Part shown: positions 26,601 to 35,089 of the stretch, piece by piece
Position numbering within the stretch: position 1 is the first letter of the stretch
How the letters are laid out: every line of letters begins with the position of its first letter
Notes under the pieces: generated by a model
The model's input: the letters and a program-made list of their open reading frames with translations, nothing else
Told to the model about the DNA's origin: nothing
The model's database searches: none
Translations under genes and position numbers: made by a program
Source: Nonomuraea sp. PA05
Lineage (GTDB): Bacteria; Actinomycetota; Actinomycetes; Streptosporangiales; Streptosporangiaceae
Assembly (NCBI RefSeq): GCF_008086045.1
Contig: NZ_VSEY01000007.1
Location: 62,001-126,000, forward strand
DNA: 64,000 nucleotides
Direction: 5' to 3'

Positions 26601-27479
26601 GACGACGCGGCCCAGCACCGCCGACTTGCCCACGCCCGGCGACCCGGTGACCACCAGCACCCGCTGGTCGGGCTCGTCGCGGTCGAGCCAGGCGGTGATC
26701 GCCTTGAGCGCCGCCGCGCGGCCCCTGAACCGGTGGCCGCGCTCGGTGTCGACGCTGACGCCGCGCGCCCTGGGCCGCCAGTGCCGCCTGCCCTCGGGGT
26801 CGGTGCGGAGCGTCCAGCCCCAGGACGCGAGCGCGAGCTGGCCGGCCTGCTCCGTGGACCAGGAGTCGGCCAGGCGGCGCAGCCGCTGCCCGGGAAAGCA
26901 TCGGTCCGCCTCGAACAGGGTGATCGCCCGCCCGCCGCCGCTGACGGCACGGGAGTCGCTCACCACGGCGACCACGGCCTCGTAGTCGGGCGACCACAAC
27001 CCGCCCCCGCTGAAGCCGGACGCCAGGGGCGAGGCCGACTCGGTGGCCAGCCGGATCGAGCCGTAGCCGAGCGTCTCGTCCACCTTGCCGCCCGCGGAGT
27101 CGCCCCACTGCTGCCTGTCCGGGAAGCCGAACGCCCACCAGCGGCGGTTCACCAGCCGGGTCGCGGACGGGCAGAGCAGGCGCGCCGGCCACACCCCGGC
27201 AGGCACGTCGCCGGCCAGCACCAGCAGGGCCAGGTCCACGTCCTCGACGTGTTCGGCGAGCACCAAGGACTCGACGCGGCACCGCTGGTACACGGGCGGA
27301 TGCGCCTTCGGGAAGGCCACCCACAGCTCCTCGGCCACCGCGCCCCTGTGCAGCACCACGTGGGCGGCCGTCAGCGCCCTGCGGGTGTCGATGATCACGG
27401 CCGCGCCCAGCGGCTCCTTGTCGCCCGCCGTACGGTGTACCGAGGCGACCCAGGAGTCGTTGGCGGGCCCGGCCGTCAT
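23598..27479 (-). CDS. Trypsin-like protease / STAND NTPase / WD40 protein (predicted conflict-system sensor)
   Basis: A 1293-aa three-part protein. Residues 1-200 form a trypsin-like serine protease with His40 (ALTAAHVV), Asp82 (EDVDLALL) and Ser157 (SGFSGGGL). Residues about 250-560 are a STAND/NACHT-type NTPase with Walker A GSPGVGKS at 279-286 and Walker B VVIDALDE ending at 379. A helical arm follows. From about residue 745 a beta-propeller has around twelve WD40 blades, most with WDPATG-type signatures. No signal peptide is seen; it is likely cytosolic. Its ATG overlaps the stop of the Trypco1 gene (ATGA). By analogy with predicted NTP-dependent conflict systems, WD40 would sense, the NTPase would oligomerise and the protease would execute. 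Activity is untested. Confidence 0.9.
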   Translation of the reverse strand: MTAGPANDSWVASVHRTAGDKEPLGAAVIIDTRRALTAAHVVLHRGAVAEELWVAFPKAHPPVYQRCRVESLVLAEHVEDVDLALLVLAGDVPAGVWPARLLCPSATRLVNRRWWAFGFPDRQQWGDSAGGKVDETLGYGSIRLATESASPLASGFSGGGLWSPDYEAVVAVVSDSRAVSGGGRAITLFEADRCFPGQRLRRLADSWSTEQAGQLALASWGWTLRTDPEGRRHWRPRARGVSVDTERGHRFRGRAAALKAITAWLDRDEPDQRVLVVTGSPGVGKSAVLGRVVTSADPGIRAALPADDEAWKATPGSVACAVHAKGKTALDVATEIARAASAALPDTLADFEPDLRAALTERPGTPRARFNVVIDALDEATSPAEARGIVARVVLPLVNGCAGLGAQVVLATRRGDDEGELIPLFGSAAHVVNLDSPEFYAERDVVEYAKATLQLLGDPRPGNPYADGAVAGPVAAAIARRSAHSFLIAGLIARTHALHDAEPVDPAALTFPPEVKHALDAYTSRLPGIGGLPAAAALTALAFAEAPGFDVELWALAIRTLAGAEVTAGELLAFAHSSAANFLVESDDRHEVFRLFHQALDDTLLGERSDLRTDHRALTRAFMGFVEPVPPYLARSLAGHAARGGVLKELLCRTPFVLHADLARVIVAASVDSSPAVRACLRLIRLTPMAAAAGPAERAAMFDLTAVVADLPRMRALASRDAPYRAEWAEVRPRFDEAVLLGHGGRVTAVTSFVMAGRTLLASSGVDGTIRLWDPATGLPVHAPIRTPVGSMLAMSAVTLKGRVLLAAIDFRHDFRLWDPATGQPVDCALTRVQEGGEYLCTLPQGDDDLVAVAGHSGDLTVWDLVTGQPVGSSSHLREDIRGLSYLARHDWLVTATYDSRIDIWDAGTKRLLHTLDGVHQANAICAFSLDDPVLLAVGDLSGRLHLRDGHLSGHTDLITDICVFTLEDRTLLATASADGSIRLWDPLQRELPLHDPVHGSCALLLHERVLLADIGDPGKVRLRDPAGGRTARFAAGHPLSLQTFAHALLIITEPLGFRVWDPATGEPATALIPLTPQAVEPIDARSLAVVADEIGQVVDRETGKRRLLRPSRFARPLGDVAALCVCTVNGKPLIATAHHHGEVRLWDATTGRPAGRPLLGHGAGARDVCAFVLKRQVLLASASWDRTVRMWDPATSRAFGSVLTGHSDVVSAVCALTLGGRVLLASGSADATVRVWDPAAGTCLLTVPVHDAVRKCAWLGGLLIVYGKGGGILAIRPSELLHAPPRPDHLIS

Positions 27480-27790
27480 GGCTGCCGGCCGTCCGGGGGC
27501 CGCCAGGTGAGCGTGACCTCGAAGTTCCCCTCGGTGGCCGCCTTGGCGACCAGCCAGTCCATGGTCCCGGTGACCTTGATGCCGAACTTGACCTGGATCT
27601 CGTCAGGCGTCGCCCTGCGTGCCTGGTCGAGGACCAGCGCGGCGGCGTTCAGCGCGGGGCCGATGGCCTTCCTGACCCTGCCGACGATCTCGTCGGCGCC
27701 GCCGGCCGGCTGGTAGCCGGGCGTCGGCTCGATCTCGAACCTCACCTCCGTGGCATCGTCGAGCTCGTAGGTGACCACCTGTGAAGGCAA
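27476..27790 (-). CDS. Trypco1-domain protein (CU044_2847 family), partner of the trypsin-STAND protein
   Basis: A 104-aa protein. VTYELDDATEVRFEIEP near the start, and PDEIQVKFGIKV followed by ATEGNFEVTLTWRP at the end, match the trypsin-co-occurring domain 1, a small alpha/beta domain found fused to or next to trypsin-like proteases in predicted conflict systems. The start is a TTG at 27790, supported by GGAGGAG 9 bases upstream; a GTG at 27778 is the alternative. The stop overlaps the protease-STAND start, so a fixed stoichiometry is expected. It may be an adaptor, inhibitor or substrate of the protease (inference). Confidence 0.85.
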   Translation of the reverse strand: MPSQVVTYELDDATEVRFEIEPTPGYQPAGGADEIVGRVRKAIGPALNAAALVLDQARRATPDEIQVKFGIKVTGTMDWLVAKAATEGNFEVTLTWRPPDGRQP

Positions 27791-27850
27791 CGTGCCCAGC
27801 TCCTCCCGGACAAGGCGCGGGCCCCCGCCCCGGCGTGCTCTGGGCGGAGC

Positions 27851-28963
27851 TTAACATCGCTCGGCCCGGCGTCCGGGTCGCTGCTCGTACCCGCGGAAGG
27901 CCGCCCAGCAGGCCACCAGCGCCACGCAGAACGCGGGCGACCAGGCGAGCCTGGCCAGCACCCAGCCGGGTGAGCCGGGGGCGGTGTGCAGGCCGGGCAG
28001 GGCGTGGCCGGCGAGCGTACCCAGGGCGGTCACGGCGATCATGGCGGTCTGGTGCCAGAGGAAGATCGTGATCGCGGACAGGTTCACCAGGGCCACGGCG
28101 GCCCAGGCCGGCGGGCGCCGCAGGGCGCGGCGCAGGGGCGGGAGCAGGAGCAGGGCCGCTCCGCACTGCGCCAGGCCGAACGTGACGGCGGCGAGGGCAG
28201 GCGGGTCCAGATTGGACGTCTCCGCGCCCGGCACGCCCACCATGGCCGCCGGGTAACCCGCCCACACGACCAGCCCCGCGGTGGCGGCACCACCACCGGC
28301 CAGCAACGCCCACCCGGCCCACCGCCCCGGCAGCTCATCCTTGCGTGCCCACGACGCGCCGAGGCTGTAGGGCACCAGCCAGCCCGCCACCACGTTCACC
28401 CAGCCGAGCCAGGCGGGCCCGTCCAGCCCGTACCGGACGAGATCCACCAGGGCGACGGCGGCGAGCGGCCACGCCGGGTGCAGCCTGGCGGCCAGCGGGG
28501 TGGCGGCCGTCAGCACGGCGAACACCAGCAGGAACCACAGCGGCGACCACACCAGCTTGGCCAGCGACAGCACGGTCCCCAGCCGCACCCCGGCGGCGAG
28601 CGTCGCGACCGCGATCACCACCCACACCAGCACCACGGCGGCGACGGGCCGGAACAGCCGCGCCATCCGCCGCCCGAGCCACACCCGGTAGGGGAGACGG
28701 GAGCCCGCCTGGCTCCGGGCCGCCACCATCCCGCCCACCAGGAAGAACACCGCGAGCGTCTGGAACAGCCAGGACACGGGCGCGAGCTGCGGCATCTCCC
28801 GCAGCGGGCTGGCGACCCGCACCGCCCCGCTGTCGACCACCAGCGCCGTCACCAGCCAGTGCCCGGCCACCACCCCGAGGATGGCCGCCGCCCGCAGCCC
28901 GTCCACCCCGCGATCACGGTCCGCAGGGGTCGCCGTCTCGACCCGTTCGAGCAGGTCACGCAT
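27851..28963 (-). CDS. Acyltransferase 3-family membrane protein
   Basis: A 370-aa polytopic protein with about ten hydrophobic segments. RDRGVDGLRAAAILGVVAGHW is the N-terminal signature of the acyltransferase 3 family (OafA-like), with the His in GHW corresponding to the family's essential histidine. NLSAITIFLWHQTAMI near the end is also typical. Such enzymes O-acylate cell-surface or secreted sugars and lipids. ATG at 28963 overlaps the stop of the upstream hydrolase gene by 8 bp, so the pair is coupled. It ends 60 bp before the Trypco1 gene on the same strand. Confidence 0.87.
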   Translation of the reverse strand: MRDLLERVETATPADRDRGVDGLRAAAILGVVAGHWLVTALVVDSGAVRVASPLREMPQLAPVSWLFQTLAVFFLVGGMVAARSQAGSRLPYRVWLGRRMARLFRPVAAVVLVWVVIAVATLAAGVRLGTVLSLAKLVWSPLWFLLVFAVLTAATPLAARLHPAWPLAAVALVDLVRYGLDGPAWLGWVNVVAGWLVPYSLGASWARKDELPGRWAGWALLAGGGAATAGLVVWAGYPAAMVGVPGAETSNLDPPALAAVTFGLAQCGAALLLLPPLRRALRRPPAWAAVALVNLSAITIFLWHQTAMIAVTALGTLAGHALPGLHTAPGSPGWVLARLAWSPAFCVALVACWAAFRGYEQRPGRRAERC

Positions 28964-29882
28964 CCGGGGCCGCCCCCGACACGATGCCGGCCACGTTGCG
29001 CAGGAAGAGCGAGCCTGGCCGCAGGTAGTCGCTGTGCCCGCCGTCGCCGGCCGCGAAGACCCGGGCTCCGGACGACGGCGAGACGGGGTCCAGGCCGAGC
29101 CCCAGGGTGAGGAAGGGCAGCCGCAGTCGCACGTGCGGCACCTGGGCGATCCAGTCGGCCCGGCCGCGGGCGGCCCAGACGGGGGCGGACGTGCGGAGCG
29201 GCACGTCCGTCCCGGTGCCAGGGGCGCCGTACAGGACGATGCCGGCCACCGCGCCCAGCCCGGCCGCCGCCCGGCCGCAGACGACGGCGCCGTAGGAGTG
29301 GCACAGGAGGGACACCCGGGCGGCGCCCAGTTCGCGGACGAACGCCTGGAGGTGGGGGACGGCCTCGTCGGCGCGCCCGGTGGTGAGAAGGGCGGCGTCC
29401 AGCGTGCCCGGCGTCCGGTACCCCAGCCAGGCGACGACCGCGACCTGCTCACCCAGCTGCCGGTGGAGGGCGAGCGCGTCCGCGTACAGCCGCCCGTACG
29501 TGTCGAGACCGGTGTCCGAGCCGGGCACCACCACCGCGACCCGCTCTGCCCCCGCCAGATCGCCGAAGACCTCGGCAGCCCGCCCCCCGTCACGCCCGTC
29601 GAAGAAGAGGAACCGCCGCCCGGGGGACGCCATCCCCCGGAGCGCCTCCGCCCGGTGCGCCTGCTCGTGCTCGGCGGCCGTCCGCCCGGCCGCGAGGATG
29701 CCCTCACGGACGGCGGCGTACCGCCCCTCAGCCGAACCCCAGGACGCCCGGACAGGAGCCGGAGCCGGGACCTCAGAGCCCGACAGAGGCACCGCCACGG
29801 ACGCGGCCAGCGCGGCGGCGAACAACGTCCTGCGCATCCAGGGCAGGCGGACAACGGCGGATCGGCGCAAACGGGTGAACAT
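28956..29882 (-). CDS. Secreted alpha/beta-hydrolase (DUF1023-type)
   Basis: A 308-aa protein. A basic start and the helix TLFAAALAASVAVPL give an export signal. The core has VAVVVPGSDTGLDTYGRL and the nucleophile elbow LCHSYGAVVCG with the catalytic Ser, as in the DUF1023 family of actinobacterial hydrolases. A late His in GGHSDYL fits the triad. The ATG at 29882 lies 6 bases after TAGGTT, so the mRNA may be leaderless. It is coupled to the acyltransferase; together they could add and remove acyl groups on a surface compound (inference). Confidence 0.82.
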   Translation of the reverse strand: MFTRLRRSAVVRLPWMRRTLFAAALAASVAVPLSGSEVPAPAPVRASWGSAEGRYAAVREGILAAGRTAAEHEQAHRAEALRGMASPGRRFLFFDGRDGGRAAEVFGDLAGAERVAVVVPGSDTGLDTYGRLYADALALHRQLGEQVAVVAWLGYRTPGTLDAALLTTGRADEAVPHLQAFVRELGAARVSLLCHSYGAVVCGRAAAGLGAVAGIVLYGAPGTGTDVPLRTSAPVWAARGRADWIAQVPHVRLRLPFLTLGLGLDPVSPSSGARVFAAGDGGHSDYLRPGSLFLRNVAGIVSGAAPDA

Positions 29883-29888
29883 GCGGCG

Positions 29889-29894
29889 AACCTA
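29889..29894 (-). promoter_or_regulatory. Candidate -10 box (TAGGTT) for leaderless hydrolase-acyltransferase operon
   Basis: On the minus strand TAGGTT (29894-29889) is followed by 6 bases and the ATG at 29882. No ribosome site is visible before this ATG. Confidence 0.42.
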
Positions 29895-29956
29895 TGGATC
29901 ACGCCCCGTCGTCCGCGTCCCGCCTGGGAGTGGATCTGTGACGTACCCCTGAGGTA

Positions 29957-30595
29957 CTACGCGGTCTCCAGGCCGAAGTGCGGCAGGCAGGCCTCCAGCC
30001 CGTGCGTCTCCACCGGCACCGGGCAGGTGAAGTCCTCGCGGTCGAGCCGGAGCCGCTGCTGGGTGGCCCGCCGCCCCCGCAACGCCTGGACCTGCAGCCC
30101 GTCGTCCCGGTAGCCGAGCTTGCGCGAGACGCCGAGCGAGGCAGGGTTGTCGAGGAAGGCGCTGGAGACGGCCGATCGGGCACCGAGCCCGGCGAAGGCC
30201 AGGTGCAGGACGGCGGCGCGCATCTCGGTGCCGACCCCCTTGCCCTGGTAGGCGCGGCCCAGCCACGAGCCGGTGTGCACCTCACGGGTGATCGCGAAGT
30301 CCACGCCCTTCACGTCCTGGGTGCCGATCACCCGGCCCTCGTGCACGACGACGAAGTTGCAGGTCCACGACTCCGGCCGCCACCGGGACAGCACCCCGAG
30401 GTGGTAGAGCACGACCGCGGCGGGCAGCTCGGCGGGGGGCGCGTCGGTCCACGGCACGCCGAACGGCATCCTGCCGGGGTCGTGCACGCCTTCCACGGCG
30501 CGGTCGGCCAGCTCGTCGAGGTCGTCCAGGGTGGGCAGCCGCAGCGTGAGGCGGGGCGTGGTCAGTCTCAGGTCGTGTACGGGCCAGTTACGCAT
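29957..30595 (-). CDS. GNAT-family N-acetyltransferase (RimJ/RimL-like)
   Basis: A 212-aa GNAT. LTTPRLTLRLPTLDDLDEL is the usual RimL-type opening. The acetyl-CoA loop is in WLGRAYQGKGVGTEMRAA (Q/RxxGxG/A), and AFLDNPASLGVSRKLGY matches the C-terminal 'DNxxSxxxxxKxGF' pattern. Substrate unknown: ribosomal proteins, antibiotics and small amines are all possible in this group. ATG at 30595 has GAGGGAG only two bases upstream, an unusually short spacing. Confidence 0.88.
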   Translation of the reverse strand: MRNWPVHDLRLTTPRLTLRLPTLDDLDELADRAVEGVHDPGRMPFGVPWTDAPPAELPAAVVLYHLGVLSRWRPESWTCNFVVVHEGRVIGTQDVKGVDFAITREVHTGSWLGRAYQGKGVGTEMRAAVLHLAFAGLGARSAVSSAFLDNPASLGVSRKLGYRDDGLQVQALRGRRATQQRLRLDREDFTCPVPVETHGLEACLPHFGLETA

Positions 30596-30637
30596 ACTCC
30601 CTCATTGTTCCCGGCCACGCCGCCCGCCTCAGGTGAT

Positions 30638-31840
30638 TTATCGCGGCGCGGACGGCTTGCGCCAGTACGTCAGGAAGCGCAGCAGCCACTCCACCGGCCC
30701 GTACCGGTGCCCCTTGAGGTACCAGCGGCTGTAGATCACCTGGAGCGCGAAGATGCCGACCGCGATCACCACCTCCAGCGGCGGGCTGACCCGATCGACG
30801 AGCGCCAGGCCGTACCCGGTGAAGATGAGCGAGCAGATCAGCGACTGCGCCAGGTAGTTGGACAGCGCCATCCTGCCGGGCGCCGCCAGCGCCCGCGCCA
30901 GCCGCGGCACGTGCGGCAGCACCCGCAGGAACGTGGCCGCGTACGCCGCCGCCAGCAGCGGCGCCGTCACCAGGTCGACCGCCTCGCCCCAGAACTTGTG
31001 CACGGACCCGTTCCAGGCCGCCATCGTGTAGAAGAGCGCGCCGCCCAGCCCGACGGTGAACCCGGCCCACTGCAGCCTGCGCAGCGTCCCGGTGTACGCG
31101 GACACGTCGCGCAACACGCCCAGCTTGCCGACGGCCAGCCCGATCAGGCACGCGGCCAGCACCGCGGGGCCCTGGAAGAAGACCCGCGCCACGATGATCA
31201 GTGACAGCTTCCTGAGGTGCTCGGAGACGATCTGCCAGAACACCCCGCCGAGGGCGCTGTTGGAGGCGGCGGCCTGCGCAGAGCCGTCGGCGACGCGGCC
31301 CGACATGTCCAGGCCCGCCGTGGCCAGCAGCGCCAGCAGCACGAACGCGAGCGCCAGCAGCAGCGTGAGCGCGATGGCCAGGGCCACCGCCGTCTTCGGC
31401 CTGACCCGGCGGAAGATCAGCAGGGCCAGCCCCACGGCCGCGTACGTCGTCAGGATGTCGCCGGGGAACAGCAGCACCGCGTGCGCCAGCCCGAGCAGGA
31501 ACAGCCCGCCCAGCCGGCGCAGGAACATCGGCACGAACGGCCGCCCCCGCCGCCTGGCCGAGTCGACCTGGAGCGTGAAGCTGTACCCGAACAGGAACGA
31601 GAACAGGAGATAGAACTTGTTCTCCAGGAACAGCGTCACGAACCAGCGCACGCCCCAGTCGAGGGACGAGTCGAACGCCGGCTCCGCCATCCCGGCCATC
31701 CGGTATCCGGAGGCCAGGAAGGCGATGTTCACGACGAGGATGCCGAGCAGCGAGAAACCCCGTAAGGCGTCGACGGAGGCGATCCTCGCTGCGGCGAGGC
31801 GTACGTCCGGCTTTGCGGGATGTGTCTCCTGTGTCCTCAT
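30638..31840 (-). CDS. DUF418-domain polytopic membrane protein
   Basis: A 400-aa protein with about nine to ten hydrophobic segments. RIASVDALRGFSLLGILVVNI at the start is the signature of the DUF418/heparan-alpha-glucosaminide acetyltransferase-related group, LFSFLFGYSF the second conserved block, and GRMALSNYLAQSLICSLIF the DUF418 core. Likely a membrane acyltransferase-like transporter; the function is unproven. It lies 42 bp after the polysaccharide cluster on the same strand and could be its last gene. Confidence 0.85.
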   Translation of the reverse strand: MRTQETHPAKPDVRLAAARIASVDALRGFSLLGILVVNIAFLASGYRMAGMAEPAFDSSLDWGVRWFVTLFLENKFYLLFSFLFGYSFTLQVDSARRRGRPFVPMFLRRLGGLFLLGLAHAVLLFPGDILTTYAAVGLALLIFRRVRPKTAVALAIALTLLLALAFVLLALLATAGLDMSGRVADGSAQAAASNSALGGVFWQIVSEHLRKLSLIIVARVFFQGPAVLAACLIGLAVGKLGVLRDVSAYTGTLRRLQWAGFTVGLGGALFYTMAAWNGSVHKFWGEAVDLVTAPLLAAAYAATFLRVLPHVPRLARALAAPGRMALSNYLAQSLICSLIFTGYGLALVDRVSPPLEVVIAVGIFALQVIYSRWYLKGHRYGPVEWLLRFLTYWRKPSAPR

Positions 31841-31882
31841 CGGAGGACATCATCCCGCACAAGCTGAGTGTTTCCTGTGAAT

Positions 31883-34800
31883 TCAGTTATTTTGTGCGAT
31901 ATAGATGAACCGCTCGATGATCACTGCTAGGGCGACCGCGAACGCCGGAACCGCCAGGAACAGCAGGCGTTTGCGAGCCCTCGGCGCCCGGTTCGGGCCG
32001 TTCAACCGGATGATCTCGTACCCGAAGAGTGCGACCCACGTCACAGCCAGCGCGCCGATGCCCACCGGCGTCCACGGCGAGGTGGGGTCGCCGCGCCCCT
32101 TGTAGGGGTTCGGCTCGGGGATCTCGGTGCCGCGGACGAACGTCTTCCAGGTGTAGAGCGCCGCGTCGTCGTTGGAGAAGACCCGCTTCAGATCAGCCGA
32201 CTTGTCCAGCGCCGCGCGGAACCGCTCGCCCCAGTCCTTCGGATAACCCTCGTTGAGCTGCAGGTAGCTGACCTGGCCGCGGCTCACCATCAGGTACGAG
32301 TTCCGCGACGCCTCCTTCAGCGCCTGCACGGCGTCGGTGACCTTCGACGGATCCTTGTGCACCAGCGCCTGGAGGTTGAAGCTGACCTTCTCCACGTCCC
32401 GCTCGCCCCACGGCAGCGTCGGCGTGACCTCCGGCCCGACCTTGGGCACCAGGTAGAGCACCCGAGCGCTGGGCTCGTCGTGGTCGTAGATGTAGTGCAG
32501 GGCCGCGACCTCGCCGGTGGTGACCCGCTCGAACTTCTCGTTGCCGTACCTGGCCAGCAGGAACGCGAACGCGAACATGACCGCGAAGCACGCCGCCAGC
32601 ACGATCGAGATCTTCTTGGTCAGCTCCGGGTTGAAGCGCACGTTCCGCTTGCGCAGCGGCACGGTCTCCTCGCGCACGTCCGCGCTGTCGGCCGGCATGT
32701 TCGGGAAGAACGCGTACGCGGCCAGCAGACAGGCGCCCGGCAGCGCGAACATGTAGATCCGCAGCCCGATCTCGCCGCCGTAGCTCTGCAGGCCCAGCGC
32801 CAGCACCGGCACGCACAGCAGGATCAGCGCCGAGCGGTCGAACACCCCGCGCCGGATCCGCCGGAAGATGCCCACCGCCGCGCAGGCCAGGATCACCGCG
32901 AGGATGCCCAGGCGGGCCTGCAACACCATCGCGTGCGCGGGATCGGCGCCCTCGATGCGGTCGCCGGTGTTGCTCTGCAGGTTCTGCAGGATGTTGCCCA
33001 GGCCGCCGAAGATCGTGTCGATCTGGCTGGCCCAGAAGCCGACCGTCATGTAACTGATCCAGGCCAGCACGATCAGGCCCAGGAAGAACGGCAGCGCCCA
33101 GGTGAGCGTCGTCCGCTTGAAGATCAGGAACGCCGTCACCACGCCGAGCATCATGAACGGCGTGATCTGGTGCGAGGCCACCGACGCCACGAACAGCGCC
33201 ACCAGCATCATCAGCATGAGCAGCTTGTCGGCCCTGAACGTGCCCGTGTTGGCCAGCTCGCCCGGCGTCATCGCGTCCAGCTTGCCGATCAGCTTGCGCA
33301 GCCCCTTGGGCGGGATCGGCTTCGTGCGCGGCTCCACCCGTCCGAACCATCTCAGCAGGATCGCCACGAACGCCAGATACAGCGCGAACGTGAAGCCCTG
33401 TGGCGAGAAGTAGTCCTGCCCGATCCACTGCACCAGCACGAACAGCAGCGCCGCGAACCAGCGCGCCTTCGTGGTCGCCACCACCTGGCGCAGGATCAGC
33501 ACGAACGGGAGCAGGTAGAGCAGGTTCGACAGCAGCGGCGTCCACTGCAGGATCGGCGTCAGGTCCGTGATGCCCGCGGCCTTCGTCACGAACGCGAACA
33601 ACGCGAAGAAGCCCGGCCACCCCATACGGGCGTCGATGTTGATCGCCGTCTCGCCGGTCCTGCCGATGAACTCCACGAAACCGGCATGAATGTACGCCGT
33701 CGGGAAGCGCGGCTCCTCCGCCACCAGCGCGCCTGCGCCGTGCAGCGCGAACGTGATCGCGGCGATCTGGAACAGCAGCAGGAACTTGCGGTCGCTGCTC
33801 TGGGTGACCGTGATGAAGAACGACACGATCATGATGAGGATCGCGATGAACGCCGTGGTCGGCAGCGCCGAGATCAGGCCCAGGCCGTCGATGTCGGCCG
33901 GGTTCACGCCGCGCAGCGGGCCCGGGGGGACCTTGAGGGCGAGGACGTACATGATCAGGCCCTCGATGACCAGCAGCGCGGGCAGCCACTTGGGGGCGCT
34001 CGCCACGAGAGCCCCGATCCCGCCTGCCTTACGGGGCTTGGCGGGGGGCTGCTGTTGCTGTTGCGGCCTGGGCGGGGCCTGCTGTGGCGGGGCCTGCTGG
34101 AACGCGGCCTGCTGCGGTGGTGGCGTCGGTACGGGCTGCGGTCCCGACGGGCCCTGGGGGGCGACGCCGGGGGCGGGCTGCACCAGGTCGGCCAGGCCCT
34201 TCGAACCGGTGGCCGGGCGCGGCCCAGCACCGGTCGCGGGCCTGGAGCCGGGGGCGGTCGCGGGCTTGGGGGTGGGGTGCGCGCTCATAGGCTGCGTTCC
34301 CGCACCGGCCCCTCCAGCAGGCTGCGGCCCACTGGCAGGCTGCGGCTTGCCGGGCGCGGCAGGCTGAGGCCCGCTCGTAGGCTGCGGGCCGCGCGCGGGC
34401 TGGCCGCCCGCCGTCGGCTTCGCGCCGGCGGCACCGGGCTGCGGCTTGCCAGGCGCGGCGGGCTGAGGCCCGCCGGCAGGTTGCGGCTTGCCGGGTGTGG
34501 CGGGCTGAGGCCCGCCGGCAGGCTGCGGCTTCCCCGGCGTGGCGGGCTGCGGCCCACTGGCGGGCTGAGTACTCGGGCCGGGCTTGGCGCCTGCGGCGGG
34601 CTTGGCCTCTGCGGTGGGCTTGGCACCCGGAGCGGGCTTGGCCTCGGAAGCGGGCTTGGCGGCCGGAGCGGGCTGAGCGCTGGAGGGAAGCCGCAGGTTG
34701 GGCGAGGTGTCGCCCTCCTCGGACTCCTCCTCACCCACAGCCTCCCTACCCTCGGCCTCCTTACCCGCAGGCTGCACAGGCATGGAAACCGTGCCGGCCG

Positions 34801-35089
34801 TCGAAGGATCGGCGGCCTCCTCGGCGGTGGGCGGATGCCCGATGTGCACGGGCCCGGGCAGCCGGACGGCCGTGGTCGCCTCCGCGTCCGGCACGGCCTT
34901 CCCCTCGCCGCCGGAGGACTCAGCGGAGGAGTCCTCGCCCGGCGGCGGGAACGTCAGCTTGGGGATGACTCCCGTAGCTTCCGGATCGAAGGGCACGTCT
35001 GACTCCTCCTTGTCCCCACGCACGTCCGAGGAGCCCGTGATCCCCGTTTGCATGCCATCGCCGTCCCGTTGCCTCACGTTGACCATCAT
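31883..35089 (-). CDS. Large polytopic membrane protein with 370-aa Pro/Ala-rich cytoplasmic arm (candidate GT-C glycosyltransferase or polymerase)
   Basis: A 1068-aa protein. Residues 1-370 are disordered, rich in Pro, Ala, Lys and Gln, with 14-residue repeats of the PAGGPQPATPGKPQ type. From about residue 370 there are roughly 13-14 membrane segments separated by short loops, and an extracellular domain near residues 880-1000. WIGQDYFSPQGFTFALYLA and the overall layout resemble actinobacterial GT-C-like or polysaccharide polymerase-like proteins, but I see no decisive motif. The start at 35089 overlaps the flippase stop (ATGA). As the last gene of the polysaccharide cluster a polymerase or ligase role is plausible. 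Confidence 0.75.
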   Translation of the reverse strand: MMVNVRQRDGDGMQTGITGSSDVRGDKEESDVPFDPEATGVIPKLTFPPPGEDSSAESSGGEGKAVPDAEATTAVRLPGPVHIGHPPTAEEAADPSTAGTVSMPVQPAGKEAEGREAVGEEESEEGDTSPNLRLPSSAQPAPAAKPASEAKPAPGAKPTAEAKPAAGAKPGPSTQPASGPQPATPGKPQPAGGPQPATPGKPQPAGGPQPAAPGKPQPGAAGAKPTAGGQPARGPQPTSGPQPAAPGKPQPASGPQPAGGAGAGTQPMSAHPTPKPATAPGSRPATGAGPRPATGSKGLADLVQPAPGVAPQGPSGPQPVPTPPPQQAAFQQAPPQQAPPRPQQQQQPPAKPRKAGGIGALVASAPKWLPALLVIEGLIMYVLALKVPPGPLRGVNPADIDGLGLISALPTTAFIAILIMIVSFFITVTQSSDRKFLLLFQIAAITFALHGAGALVAEEPRFPTAYIHAGFVEFIGRTGETAINIDARMGWPGFFALFAFVTKAAGITDLTPILQWTPLLSNLLYLLPFVLILRQVVATTKARWFAALLFVLVQWIGQDYFSPQGFTFALYLAFVAILLRWFGRVEPRTKPIPPKGLRKLIGKLDAMTPGELANTGTFRADKLLMLMMLVALFVASVASHQITPFMMLGVVTAFLIFKRTTLTWALPFFLGLIVLAWISYMTVGFWASQIDTIFGGLGNILQNLQSNTGDRIEGADPAHAMVLQARLGILAVILACAAVGIFRRIRRGVFDRSALILLCVPVLALGLQSYGGEIGLRIYMFALPGACLLAAYAFFPNMPADSADVREETVPLRKRNVRFNPELTKKISIVLAACFAVMFAFAFLLARYGNEKFERVTTGEVAALHYIYDHDEPSARVLYLVPKVGPEVTPTLPWGERDVEKVSFNLQALVHKDPSKVTDAVQALKEASRNSYLMVSRGQVSYLQLNEGYPKDWGERFRAALDKSADLKRVFSNDDAALYTWKTFVRGTEIPEPNPYKGRGDPTSPWTPVGIGALAVTWVALFGYEIIRLNGPNRAPRARKRLLFLAVPAFAVALAVIIERFIYIAQNN
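34440..34570. repeat. 42-bp in-frame tandem repeat (PAGGPQPATPGKPQ)
   Basis: About three copies of a 42-bp unit encode a 14-residue Pro/Gly/Gln repeat in the N-terminal arm of the 1068-aa membrane protein. Being in frame, copy-number change would alter only the arm length. Confidence 0.7.

Noticed and set aside
32357..35002. 881-aa open frame on the plus strand opposite the large membrane protein
   Set aside because: Low-complexity His/Gln/Arg-rich translation with no motif, exactly antisense to a protein with convincing membrane segments.
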